NCBI GenBank assembly: GCA_028554645.1
Contig: JAQOOI010000022.1
Span: 1,674,001 to 1,738,000 of the forward strand
From: Omphalotus guepiniiformis
Lineage: Eukaryota > Basidiomycota > Agaricomycetes > Agaricales > Omphalotaceae
Direction: 5' to 3'
Length of the DNA: 64,000 bases
The translations under genes and the position numbers were made by a program. The stretch's first letter is position 1. Each line of letters opens with the position of its first letter. The notes below the pieces were generated by a model that ran no database searches, was not told the DNA's origin, and saw only the letters and a list, made by a program, of their open reading frames with translations. Shown here in pieces: positions 42,889 to 52,680 of this stretch.

Positions 42889-44331
42889 TTACCAGCCCCT
42901 CCTCTCGAAATCAGCCAACGAATCTCGAGTTATATCCTCCATCAGACGGTACTTGATACCGAGTAATTTTTTCCCTTTGGATCCGTCGAAAACGCACATG
43001 TCCACGAATTTCTTTCCCGGTTGACCCTTGGGTAGATTCGGGTGAGATGGGATAGGGGAAGGGGAGAGAGAGTTGGCCACATCGACTACATTTTAAAAAA
43101 TACAGTCCGTCAGCATTAATAGTAGAGGGACGAGGGACTGAACCCACTGAATTGTTGCCAAACGTAAGTGCCTTGATTACAGTACATACATGAGCATTCA
43201 TATGCGGGGGAACACCAATAGAACATTACCTGCGCTGACAATGATCCTCTGATCCTCGACACCGTTCTTCACCAAGGCGAGCGCATGCGCTTCAGCGAGA
43301 TCGCGCACATCGATGTAACAGATGCCAGTGTATAGCAATGCGGGGTCTTTCTTACCCAACACGACCGTGTTGTAGAAATCGATCATGGAAGTGTTGAGTG
43401 AGTCGGGAGCATCGACTTCATGAATGACGGGACCCAGAACCTGTGATTCAGGCATGTGAGATCATCAGTGCGATAAGACTGGGTTTGAGGCCAACCAAGG
43501 GTGGATTAAGGACGACGAGATCCCAGTTAATGCTAGCCTTGTGCTTTTTGTAGAAATCCCAAGCAGCTTAAAATCGGATTAGAAAGAGTGCTTAGACTGC
43601 AGTGGATAGAACTGCTTGCCTCGTTCTGCTAAAGTTTTACTTGCTCGGTACATGTGTGCTGGTGAAGCCTTGGCCCCGTCTCTCTCTACGAATTCGACGG
43701 CTTCGTCGTTCCAGTTGTTCTCATCGGAGAACCTTGGCTCGACATCGCCAGCCTGAGCGACGGCGGCACAAGAAGATGTTACGACGATACGTCGTACGGT
43801 CGATCCATGCTTGAGGGCACTCTGTAGCATACCGATGGTGCCCTTCACAGCGGGATCGATAAGTTCTATGAGAACAAAATCACCATTGGAGCTGTGATCG
43901 AGTCAATACTATTGAATACACTCACGGGAAGGCTCTTCAATTTTAAAATGGAATGGCGAAGCTGTATGCTCAATAGCATCAACACCCTTGACGGCCTCAT
44001 CGAATGCACCTTCCTGGGATATGTGTTAGCCAAGATGGAAACTTCGAACTATCGACATGAACCTTGGTGATGTCTGGAACTACAACGAGCTCAAACTTGT
44101 CTCCGTAGTCGGCAAAGAGTTTTTTCAGATAGGTGCCCTTGCTCTCCGCTCGGACGGTTCCGCGCACCGCGTAACCCTTTTCCAAGAGAGTACGCACTAC
44201 CCATGCTTGAAAATTCGAAGAGTGAGATCCACAGCCGATTAGCAGATGAAAAGAAGATGCCACCGACCAGCGATGTAACCATTCGCGCCGGATACCAGAA
44301 TTTTGCTTGCCTTGCTTTCAAGGGTAGGCAT
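42889..44331 (-). CDS. NAD(P)-dependent reductase, Gre2/dihydroflavonol-4-reductase-like
   Basis: This extended SDR of about 350 residues resembles fungal Gre2 ketoreductases and plant DFR/cinnamoyl-CoA reductases, which reduce aldehydes or ketones with NADPH. The start is MPTLESKASKILVSGANGYI, with the GxxGxxG cofactor loop completed across an intron (GYIAGWVVRTLLEKGYAVRG). Then FELVVVPDITKEGAFDEAVK, EHTASPFHFKIEEPSELIDP, VKGTIGMLQSALKHGSTVRR and VVTSSCAAVA. The catalytic Y-x3-K is in HMYRASKTLAERAAWDFYK, followed by WDLVVLNPPLVLGPVIHEVD and TGICYIDVRDLAEAHALAL. It ends DSLADFERRGW. Several short introns are required. It lies convergent to the A-T-R gene (212 bp) and divergent from the alcohol dehydrogenase (269 bp). 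In the cluster it may reduce the aldehyde or a keto group. Confidence 0.87.
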
Positions 44332-44600
44332 TGTGGAGGTGAATGTGCCACTACTGGCTATCGTGCTAGATAATAAACCGGCGGCATATTGTTAATGCGT
44401 CAAGTTCTTGTTCACAGAACCTCGATGGCGATAGTAAGCATTTACTCTGGTCCAAATCTTCGCTTGCCGAGAATGTTCCTTACATAATCATTGCACTTAT
44501 TGTCTCGAACCAGCTCACTCCTCCCTTCATCAGTGCACATCAGCTGGTATATAAACCGTAACAACTATGGCCCATATCTCATCGTATCCTCCAATCGATC
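44332..44600. promoter_or_regulatory. divergent promoter, reductase / alcohol dehydrogenase, with TATA box
   Basis: The 269-bp gap contains TATATAAA at 44548-44555, about 46 bp before the alcohol dehydrogenase ATG. Shared use by the two reductases is inferred from orientation. Confidence 0.5.
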
Positions 44601-45899
44601 ATGTCTGCTCTTCCTAAAACTTACAAAGCTGGTAGTGTTTTTTCTTTCTTTTCTAATCTTCCTCTGAATTAATTGTCTCTCGTTCAATTCAGTGCAATGC
44701 GCCGAAGCCAACGGGCCTTGGAAGATTGTCGACTTGCCAATGCGCGAGCCAGCACCTGACGAAGTCCTTATTCGTATCCACGCTTCTGGTATCTGTTTCT
44801 CCGACCACCTTGTGAAAGAGGGCAAGTGGCCTGGTCTTCAATACCCTCGAGTTCCCGGTCACGAAGTCATCGGTCGAGTTGTACGTGCCGGGTCTTCTTT
44901 GAAAAATGCGCCAGGTTCAGCGGGCCGATTCATCGATGGCGCTCTTGTCGGTGTGGGCTGGAATGGGGGTTATTGCAAGAGCTGCGATCAGTGCAGGCGA
45001 GGCGATTTCTGGTCCTGCAGGACCGTTGCATACACTGGATTTATGTTTGATGGCGGTATGGCTGAATATATCTTTGCCCCGGAGACTGGTAAGCTTCAGA
45101 TCTTGATCGATGGCTTGATTATTGAAGTATGTTCCACCAGCTGTTGTAAGTCTTCCTGAGGATGTACTTAAAAACTCCTCGTATGCCGAGCTCGCACCCC
45201 TTTGCTGCGCTGGAGCTACCGTTTTCGATGCCATTCGAACTTCAAAATGGAGTCCTGGTGACATTTGCCTCGTACAAGGTATCGGAGGTCTAGGCCACCT
45301 TGCTGTCCAGGTATTGTCATGGTTGTACGAGTCCCCTTCATACTAGATATTGATTCCCCCACAGTATGCATCCAAGCTTGGATTAAAAGTATATGCAATC
45401 TCTTCCGGTTCCTCCAAGCGTGACCTTGCGTTGTCGCTTGGTGCATACGAATATGTTGATTCAAGTACCACCAACGTTGTCGAATACATATCTGGTCTTG
45501 GAGGCGCACAACTCATTGTTTGCACCGCCCCGCAATCCAAACTGATCAGCTCTCTTATTCCTGCTGTTGGCACTAATGGTATGGCAAATCTTCTACTCAC
45601 GAGTTTATAGGCTCACAACTCACTGCTTCTTCTTTCTTTGTATAGGTACTATTACCCTTGTTTCTGCAGCCATCGACGGGCCAATTGAAGTGCAAAATTT
45701 GCTCCTCAACATGAAGCGTTGCACTTTACGCGGCTACGCCTGCGGTTGCTCACCGGATACAGAGAGGTGTATCAGCTACTCCGCCGCGTCAGGTGTAAAG
45801 GCTATGGTGAAGACATTCAGCTTGGCCGAGTTCGAAAAGGCATACGATGGTGTCATGCAAAACACAGCTCGCTTCCGAAACGTTATCGTTTTCCCTTAG
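44601..45899 (+). CDS. zinc-dependent alcohol dehydrogenase (MDR family)
   Basis: This medium-chain dehydrogenase of about 350 residues interconverts aldehydes and alcohols with NAD(P). Exon 1 encodes MSALPKTYKA; then VQCAEANGPWKIVDLPMREP. The catalytic zinc ligands are Cys in ASGICFSDHLVKEGKWPG and His in PRVPGHEVIGRVVRAGS. The structural zinc site is intact in GGYCKSCDQCRRGDFWSC (C-x2-C-x2-C-x7-C). The frame joins APET to AVVSLPEDVL through an intron near 45089-45135. The Rossmann loop reads LVQGIGGLGHLAVQ, and the last part YACGCSPDTERCISYSA differs from housekeeping ADHs. The end is FRNVIVFP. It belongs to the fungal alcohol/cinnamyl-alcohol-dehydrogenase-like group; it may reduce the aldehyde released by the A-T-R enzyme. 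Confidence 0.9.
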
Positions 45900-46568
45900 T
45901 AGATGAAAAGCATGGATTGTACTATATCGAAATAGTTGCATTGTTCAATGTATGAATTTCAGAAGCGCTTAATGCTACCCAGAGTAACGAGATCAACTCT
46001 ACTGGTTAACACTCAGTGACTCGCCCAAAGCTACCCAGAGTAAGATTGATTCTACTTGTAAATTGTCACCATTCAGTGACCTCGCTCCAAGCTCCTGCCA
46101 TGGAACAAAAACGATAGTATCCGCCGTAGCGAGAGCAGCCGCGGAAGAGAACGTGCCGACCCGGTCGGCGGTCTGTACATACCTCCACTCAAGCGGCCGT
46201 ATCATGAGATGAGGAAGCGGCAGGAAAGAACACCACTGGCAGCTCAGGCTGTCTGCTATCGACATGAAGATTTGCCGTAAACCTCACAAACATATTCTCT
46301 GCTTAGTACTGTGGCATATGTAAACGAACGACCTAGATCTAGCATGATTCTTTTGCCAGGTTTCAAGTTGAAGTCATAGAGAAGCTTCCTACACTTTATT
46401 CTGGCTTCCGCGCAAACACTGTGGTTGAAAATTTGATTGTAAAATCTAAAATGCGTATCTTTATTCTACATTGGGAACGGACTTGATAAAATAATACATG
46501 CAGGAAATTTTCCAATGCCGAGAGGTAGGTGCAAAATTGAACGAATGTGAGAAATGCTGGACTTCTAC
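45900..46568. other. convergent intergenic region with imperfect tandem repeat
   Basis: Between the ADH and O-methyltransferase stops, a unit of about 60 bp is present twice in imperfect form, roughly 45971-46030 and 46031-46093. Shared landmarks are GCTACCCAGAGTAA, TCTACT, CAGTGAC and CCAAGC. A leftward open frame across 45999-46265 overlaps the repeat and shows no family likeness, so I do not call it. Confidence 0.5.
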
Positions 46569-48289
46569 TTACGCCGAAGGTGAGAATATCAGTGCTGCCA
46601 AAATGCCAGGCTTGACAATGTCCAACTGCCATCCTGTTTCCTGACCCAACTTTCTAAAGTCCGCTTCAGTACGTTCCTTTCCATTATAGGAAGCAAGCAT
46701 CTTGAACAAATCACGTTAGTCTTCACAATGCAAACAACGACTAAGAGACACTTACATGCATATCAACGGCGGTGTCTACTCCTCCTCCCGCTATACCAAG
46801 ATTTCCGAGGAGCGGGTACGGGACGGGTTCACCAGAAGTGTTCGAGCACGTGTATGACGCTAGGACTTCGTATAAGACCAGTTTGGTTGACTTTCCTGCA
46901 GCATCTCTCAAGTGCTTCAATATTTTCCTCACATCAGAATCAGGCCAGTCGTGAGTGACGATGCGCAGGAAGTAAACGTCGGCTTCTTTGATAGGTTGGG
47001 GATTGAAGAAGGAATGACCTAATTTTCAATTTGAGCAGTCTTCAAAACCAAGAAGGGGCGTCTATCTAACCTTGTAGCTTAACGTGTTCCTTCTCTATGG
47101 CTTCAGGACAGTTTTCGTTCCAGTACTGAAAATGCAATCAGACTACAATAAACGAGACTGAGTTAATATATGTCAACCTTTTGTGCCGCTTCGATCTGTG
47201 CATCGACGTCCTGAACAACATAGCGTAGATGGGGGAAAACCTTATGTAGACCGAGCGTTGCAGATCCCACACCTCCACCAACATCAACGACGATAGCGTC
47301 AGTTTTAAGATTGTTTCCATCGATTCCTGTAAAGAGAGTTCGTAAGGGACTGGTATCTGCACTTGGACAAGTTCATGTTACCACTGGAGATGATGTCGCT
47401 TGGGAAGCGATTCGAGTTACCCTTCATAACAGCCGCAAACCGCCTGTTTCGCCATTCATTTCCTGGAAGATTATACCATTCCCACGCCGTCGTATCCGTT
47501 CCGAACGCGATGTTGAAGGGAGAAGCGGCAGTCGTAGGGTTCTTCAAAAACTCCGCGAGATGTACGGAGCTCTTCAGACCCTCCTCGGCGCTAGATGAAG
47601 GAGCATGAGTGGACGAGCCGACACAATTACCCAAGTTGCTTACTAGTATGCCATGTTAGCTGCGTAAGGGGCATCATCGTACTTGGACACAGGGCTGTTC
47701 AGGAGTAGATATCGAGCATGAAACTGCAATATAATAGCAGTACTCACTCAGCCTTGATAGCTTCGAGCGTCTTTGTGTTGGCTAAAAGGGAAGAAACACG
47801 GTTGTTCGCAAAGGTATCTGGTTTGACTTCTTGGAAGATGTGTCTTGTTGCCAAGTACCGCAAGACTCGTGCTAGATATGAAGCATCGACTCCACTGACG
47901 GCGGAAATATCATCGACGTGCAATCCCTATGTTAAAACAGTGAGCGAATGCACGGTTAAGGGAGGATAAGTGCAAACCTTTGGTCCTGCCGCTTTCAAGA
48001 TGTCAGGTAGATCGATTTCGACCACAAAGCCTAGGGTGGCTGAGGTATACATGGATGCGACAGATTCCTTGAGGATATCCCTGGGTGTGCGAACAGAGGC
48101 GATGATTTGTGCTGCAGCAGCAACAATAAGGCGCCTGTTGTGGATCAGCCGAGTATCATCGTCCAGAGGTGTTGGGTGGAATGGGTCCTCGAGTGATGGG
48201 TAAGTCAGTCCCTCCCTCGTATAGGCGTCTTCCAAATCATGTATGCCAGAAGAGATGATGTTTGCAAGGGCTGTTAATGGGCTGTTCAT
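46569..48289 (-). CDS. S-adenosylmethionine-dependent O-methyltransferase (COMT-like)
   Basis: This fungal class I plant-COMT-type O-methyltransferase of about 470 residues starts MNSPLTALANIISSGIHDLE. A helical dimerisation half follows (IASVRTPRDILKESVASMYT, GLHVDDISAVSGVDASYLAR, VLRYLATRHIFQEV). After a middle part with FNIAFGTDTTAWEWYNLPGN, the SAM-binding motif I reads AIVVDVGGGVGSATLGL. Then come FPHLRYVVQDVDAQIEAAQ and HSFFNPQPIKEADVYFLR. The catalytic-base His is in RIVTHDWPDSDVRKILKHLR, and LVLYEVLA precedes the C-terminal MLASYNGKERTEADFRKLGQ and PGILAALIFSPSA. About seven introns. It probably methylates a phenolic hydroxyl; its company with a phenol-hydroxylase-type enzyme fits methoxy-aromatic formation. 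The exact acceptor is unknown. Confidence 0.88.
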
Positions 48290-50909
48290 TTTGCTCTCTT
48301 ACCTTCTAGCCAGATGCAAGAGGTTCCTAATATATATGATGCTCAGATGCATTAGCCGAAGAAACACGAACCGAACTTTGGTTCAAGAAAGGATTTTGAA
48401 CTTGACCTCGAGTAAATTTAGGCAAACCACTAGCATCTCCCCGACAAGCACGCTATATGTGAGCCGGCACGGACCTACCAACGTAGTTGACTATCTGCAC
48501 ACGACCCCGGGTTTGTATACGTGGGTAAGATGTGAGTGAGCATGGCATGAAAGTAGCACTGGCATGAATTCAAACAAATCCCGACTTATTTTTACCTGGG
48601 TCCTCAGCAACCCCACATCCCATAATGATTTCGGATTTGAGATCACCGCTCGAAAGTTGGATCTTTGCATGTCAAGCTCCCCATCTGGTGGGTTTTCATT
48701 TCTTTCGAAGAACAAAATCTTGTGTTACCGCTGGAAGCTAAGTCTAAGTACCAAGGTGCGGGGGTGGGTACTAGGAGCCGTGACGTAGTATGAAGATAGA
48801 GGAGGTCCCACTTTGGTGTGTGTAGAACGAATACCGAACAATGATGAAGTGTGCGGCTAAGGTCTGAAACGTAGGAGGCAGCAAAGAAGCTACGTTGCGG
48901 CGCTCTTAGCCCCTGCCTAGTATGCAGGATGGGCTGTGGCTGGTATGGATGGCTGGTATGGACGGCGTCGGGTGTGCTTTCAGCTGGCCCTTGCCACGTG
49001 TGTCTTCTGCTTCTATCTCTTCTGCTTCTTCCCAATACTTTATTCAGTCGGCTTCCGGGACTGTTTCTGCCCTCTCTCTGTAACTTCCCATATGGCAAGG
49101 GGTGCGTAGAAAGGTGCTGATGCTGCGCGTTGCGGTTTCCCGGTGACAGTGAATGCTCCGGATTGTGTGATGAATTGGAAGCAGTGGAAGCAGCTGCGAT
49201 GCCTCCAAGCCTAGTGCGCCCGTGATGGATATATCAGCCGAGGCTTTCCGAACGATGTGGAACTAGGGATCGCAGGTAGGGCAGCTACGGAGTGCCTGTT
49301 CATAAAGTATCCCTATGAGGCGCCATGACCTGTTCAGCATTCAGTTTCAGTCCTGATTGTCCCATGTCCTGTCCATTAAGAGTTGTCAAATGTGCCTGCC
49401 CATTGTTTATTGCGTTTGGCTATCGCTTCTTGGCCAGCTCGTCCGCTCTCTCGTTTCCTTCAATGCCCACATGGCTGAAACCTCTACCGTATAGGGCTGA
49501 AAGGCATTCAGAGACACAGCAGCGTGGAGACAAAAGATACTAAGGCTCAGCAGCACTTAATTCTCGGCTCGCTCTGTCGACTCGTGGAATTTAAACTCCG
49601 AAGAGAGAAATGCGAGAGAGCCGAGAGAGCCGATAGACTCAGGACTAGCCGAGAAGTGAGAGTACTCTCAAAATGCCAGGAATCTTTTGGCCTATCTTGC
49701 AGCCAAGTTGAATGACATTACTTTGGTCATATAACCAGTCTGTTAGTGAATACTGTGCAAGAGAAGATCGGGCTTCAAATCTTTAATGCAAATTCAATCG
49801 TCTGTATAAGTTGTAGCTCTGGCTCCGAGATGCTACCGAGATGCGATTGGCACCGGGATGCCTGCGTACACTGGCTCATGGTCAGTATTCTCTAAATAGC
49901 CAATACATTTCTGTGCATGTATGTACGCATCCTCTCATGTAACGGAACACAAGAAATCCAGGAGTTTCCACTAGTACCGGCAATATCGAGTCCATTGACA
50001 CTCCAGCAATTTCTTTCTTCTAGCAACGTAGGACTACACACGTATCGTCTCAGTGGTTGTAATGTCCAGGTCACCGACGAAGAGTACAAGACTCAAGGAA
50101 TGCACCGCAGCAATGTCATCTCCAGGACCCCGGTAGATTCCGAAAAACAGATCACGTACAGCCACTGCACGGTCAAAGCTTGGTTTCTACACAGTAACAC
50201 TCTCCGATCACCACTACTTATCCGTAAAGTAATGATGAAAAATGATACGTACCCGGGTCCTGAGCGCTTCGTATTGAATTTAACTTGAGGTCGAGGGGGA
50301 GTACTGAGTGCTTGCATTCCCATATTCATCGATGGCATTGCTGGCGTCATACGCGTGTCCAATGTTGCCCTGATCCTTGGCTTACACCTGGAGCATCTGA
50401 ATTGTGAGTGCGCGAGTCTGGATGTTTCAAGCAGCGCCTCACTCGCGCTCTAGCATACGACCTCACCTTGAGATGATCTTGGCAAATACATTCGGGACAC
50501 TGCAAACATCTTACCGGTGCGTTGCATCTACGTAGTCAGAAGTAAGTATCTTCTGGTCCCTTCTAAGCAATGTTGTATCCCCACCTCGAAAGATTAGATA
50601 GCGTAACATCAATGCAAATTTCGCATCCTCGGGATTTATGTGTCATTGAGTGTTCGTTTCGTTAACCTGGGTCCTGTAAGACCTTACTTGGTTACCCGAA
50701 CCACTTTCAATACGTTTGCGGCCAAGGTTCGGTTTGCCATTATGTGAAAACAAAGTGAATTGCGCCCGAACGAATTTTGATAAGATTGTGAAAAGTGAAA
50801 GGGCATTCCAAGCGTCGAAAAGGTATTTAGTTTGACCATGAAAATCTTGAGGTAGGTGGGTGATCTAACGCCCTCCGTTATCAAGACTTCAAGGAAGAAA
50901 TATCCTACC
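48290..50909. other. 2.6-kb gene-poor region
   Basis: This is the longest stretch without a recognisable gene. It holds the OMT promoter at the left and the TIM-barrel gene's promoter at the right. Internal features are small repeats: a tandem 13-mer GGCTGGTATGGA(T/C) at 48938-48963, a TCTTCTGCTTCT-type pyrimidine repeat near 49006-49035, GAGAGCC repeats near 49616-49632, and three CCG(A/G)GATGC copies at 49825-49861. A set of minus-strand frames near 50230-50520 contains closely spaced cysteines (RCLQCPECICQ and CSRCK) that might be remnants of a zinc-binding protein, but no consistent exon chain could be built. No transposase or reverse transcriptase frames were seen. Confidence 0.45.
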
Positions 50910-52367
50910 ATGTCTTCTGCCAGCGAAACTCTCCCTCTATCGCCCTCAATTCTCAGACCTAAATTTGCCATTGCATCGCTCTCGCTTGGCAATAACCTCT
51001 ATCACGACCTCCCAACGAAGATTCGTGTTGCATCTGAACTTGGCTATGATGGCATTGAAATGTTCATGCCCGACTTCGAGACATTCGTAGACGAAGTGCG
51101 TCAAGGAAAGCACCGCGAGGTCATCACCCCTCCTATGACCGCTCTGTCCACCAGCGAACTCGAGCTTGCGTGCGCTCAGGCACTGTCAGATTTATGCACA
51201 TCGTCTGGGCTGGAGATCCCGGTCCTCCAACCATTTCGCAACTTCGAAAATTTCCGGTCTCAGGAACAGGTAGACGCTGCTCTTGACGAAGCAGAGCGAT
51301 GGTTTCGGCTCATGCCGGCTTTCCGATGTGACTTGATGCTCGTTTGCAGCAACTATATCCCCCCTCCCTACCCAATAACGGACGATTTTACTATGGAAAT
51401 GTATCTTGACGCACAGGTCGATGCATTTCGGCAACTTGGGTCTCTTGCAGAGAAATATGATGTCAAGGTTGGGTATGAGCCTTTAGCGTGGGGAACTGTA
51501 GTAGACAATTGGATGCAAGTTTGGGAGGTAGTTCGACGCACTGACAGGCCAAACGTCGGAATTATACTGGACTCGTTCAACTCACTGTGTGTTACTCCTT
51601 CTTTTGGTCTTGTGTCTATATGTCTTCTGATCATAATGCACAGAGCTAATCAATATGGTGACCCGGGCGAATTCTCTTGCATCCGGCCCAAACAGACACT
51701 CCACGCAATGCTCGAAAATTTGAAGGAGATGGCCCGTCAGATCCCCGGCGAAAAGATATTCATATATCAACTCGCTGACGGTGTACGTCCTCCCCAGATT
51801 CTTCAAGACGGTGGCGAAATGCCAAGGCGCATGAAATGGAGTCGCACGTGCAGGGTATTTCCCTGCGAGCCTCCATCTTCGATTTCTCAATCATCTGCCG
51901 ACTCGTACGATCCCCTTTCTGACCTCGACAACCCGCCGAGCAATTATCTTGGTTTTCTTCCAGTCACGCAGATGACTTCGCTCATCCACCGCACAGGCTT
52001 CCGCGGATACTGGTCATTGGAGGTATACAACACCAGTCTATTCGAAACTGATAAGGGATGCCCATGGAGGCATGGGAGACGGGGTATTGACGGCCTCAAG
52101 GTGTTATGGGATGTCGTTCGGCAGGATCCTCTGGCTGAGGCCGAGCACGAACGTAGATTTCCAGCAGAGTTAGGTCTCGAAGACGATGGCACCTCTAGCC
52201 CACCGCAGCTGTCCTCCGGTACAGTCAGCGAGAGTACGAGTGAGAACCCGAGTGAGGTAGATGAAAAGGAGTTCGTGGGTGTCCCGTTGGAGCAAGTCGA
52301 TGATAGTAAATTCGACACCGAGGAGGCCAGAATTGAGATAGTGGATCCTGTTGCTGTTGCGGCATAG
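50910..52367 (+). CDS. TIM-barrel protein, xylose-isomerase-like / 3-dehydroshikimate dehydratase-like
   Basis: This sugar-phosphate-isomerase/AP-endonuclease-2 type TIM barrel has about 470 residues and an acidic tail. Barrel strands are PKFAIASLSLGNNLYHDLP, ELGYDGIEMFMPDFETFVDE, CDLMLVCSNYIPPPYPITDD, YDVKVGYEPLAWGTVVDNW, RPNVGIILDSFNSL (joined by an intron to ANQYGDP), KIFIYQLADGVR and GYWSLEVYNTSLFE. Putative metal-binding acids are E in GIEMF, E in GYEPL, D in LDSFN and E in SLEVYN. This is the pattern of fungal and bacterial 3-dehydroshikimate dehydratases, which form protocatechuate. Where those enzymes usually have D-x-x-H, this one has D-S-F-N, so the activity is uncertain. Start chosen at MSSASETLPLSPS (50910); the frame is open further upstream. 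It lies next to a 2.6-kb gap, so cluster membership is less certain. Confidence 0.75.
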   Translation: MSSASETLPLSPSILRPKFAIASLSLGNNLYHDLPTKIRVASELGYDGIEMFMPDFETFVDEVRQGKHREVITPPMTALSTSELELACAQALSDLCTSSGLEIPVLQPFRNFENFRSQEQVDAALDEAERWFRLMPAFRCDLMLVCSNYIPPPYPITDDFTMEMYLDAQVDAFRQLGSLAEKYDVKVGYEPLAWGTVVDNWMQVWEVVRRTDRPNVGIILDSFNSLCVTPSFGLVSICLLIIMHRANQYGDPGEFSCIRPKQTLHAMLENLKEMARQIPGEKIFIYQLADGVRPPQILQDGGEMPRRMKWSRTCRVFPCEPPSSISQSSADSYDPLSDLDNPPSNYLGFLPVTQMTSLIHRTGFRGYWSLEVYNTSLFETDKGCPWRHGRRGIDGLKVLWDVVRQDPLAEAEHERRFPAELGLEDDGTSSPPQLSSGTVSESTSENPSEVDEKEFVGVPLEQVDDSKFDTEEARIEIVDPVAVAA

Positions 52368-52680
52368 ACACAATTCTGCACCTTGCTTATTGTCCCCAAG
52401 GCCCAGTGTATCATATTGTACTTGTAGACGGTTATGTCACCCATGGTTCATGCTATTGAGCGGTGCACTAGTGAGATATTGTTTCCTAGACTTACCTGGC
52501 CGATATCTTACATCGGCATAAGAGATGGATGGAATCGATAAGCATTTCAGAGCGAAGTGTTCGATTGAACGCTAGAGCAGTGAATGAGATAACATGGCAG
52601 CGTGACCGCGTAGATCCAAGTTGGTGGGCGTGGGCGCTTGACGGTGGACGACGCGTCGACGACGGCGCATATCATCATTC
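52368..52680. promoter_or_regulatory. TRS85 promoter region with CGACGCGTCG palindrome
   Basis: This gap lies between two rightward genes. A 10-bp palindrome CGACGCGTCG at 52649-52658, containing ACGCGT (the MCB-type core), lies 23 bp upstream of the TRS85 ATG. No gene is seen. Confidence 0.4.

Noticed and set aside
45999..46265. Leftward open frame between ADH and the O-methyltransferase
   Set aside because: It overlaps an imperfect repeat and has no recognisable domain.
35640..48469. Shared GCCGGCA motif upstream of two cluster genes
   Set aside because: A seven-base motif is expected several times by chance in 64 kb on two strands, and it is absent from the other cluster promoters.
48929..49120. 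Hydrophobic cysteine-rich open frame resembling a small secreted protein
   Set aside because: It spans pyrimidine-rich micro-repeats, has no clear signal peptide context or splice signals, and ends in non-homologous sequence.
50230..50520. Minus-strand cysteine pairs suggesting a zinc-finger gene
   Set aside because: The cysteine blocks are in frames that cannot be joined by plausible introns into one continuous coding sequence, and no start or family match was found. Kept only as a note in the gap entry.
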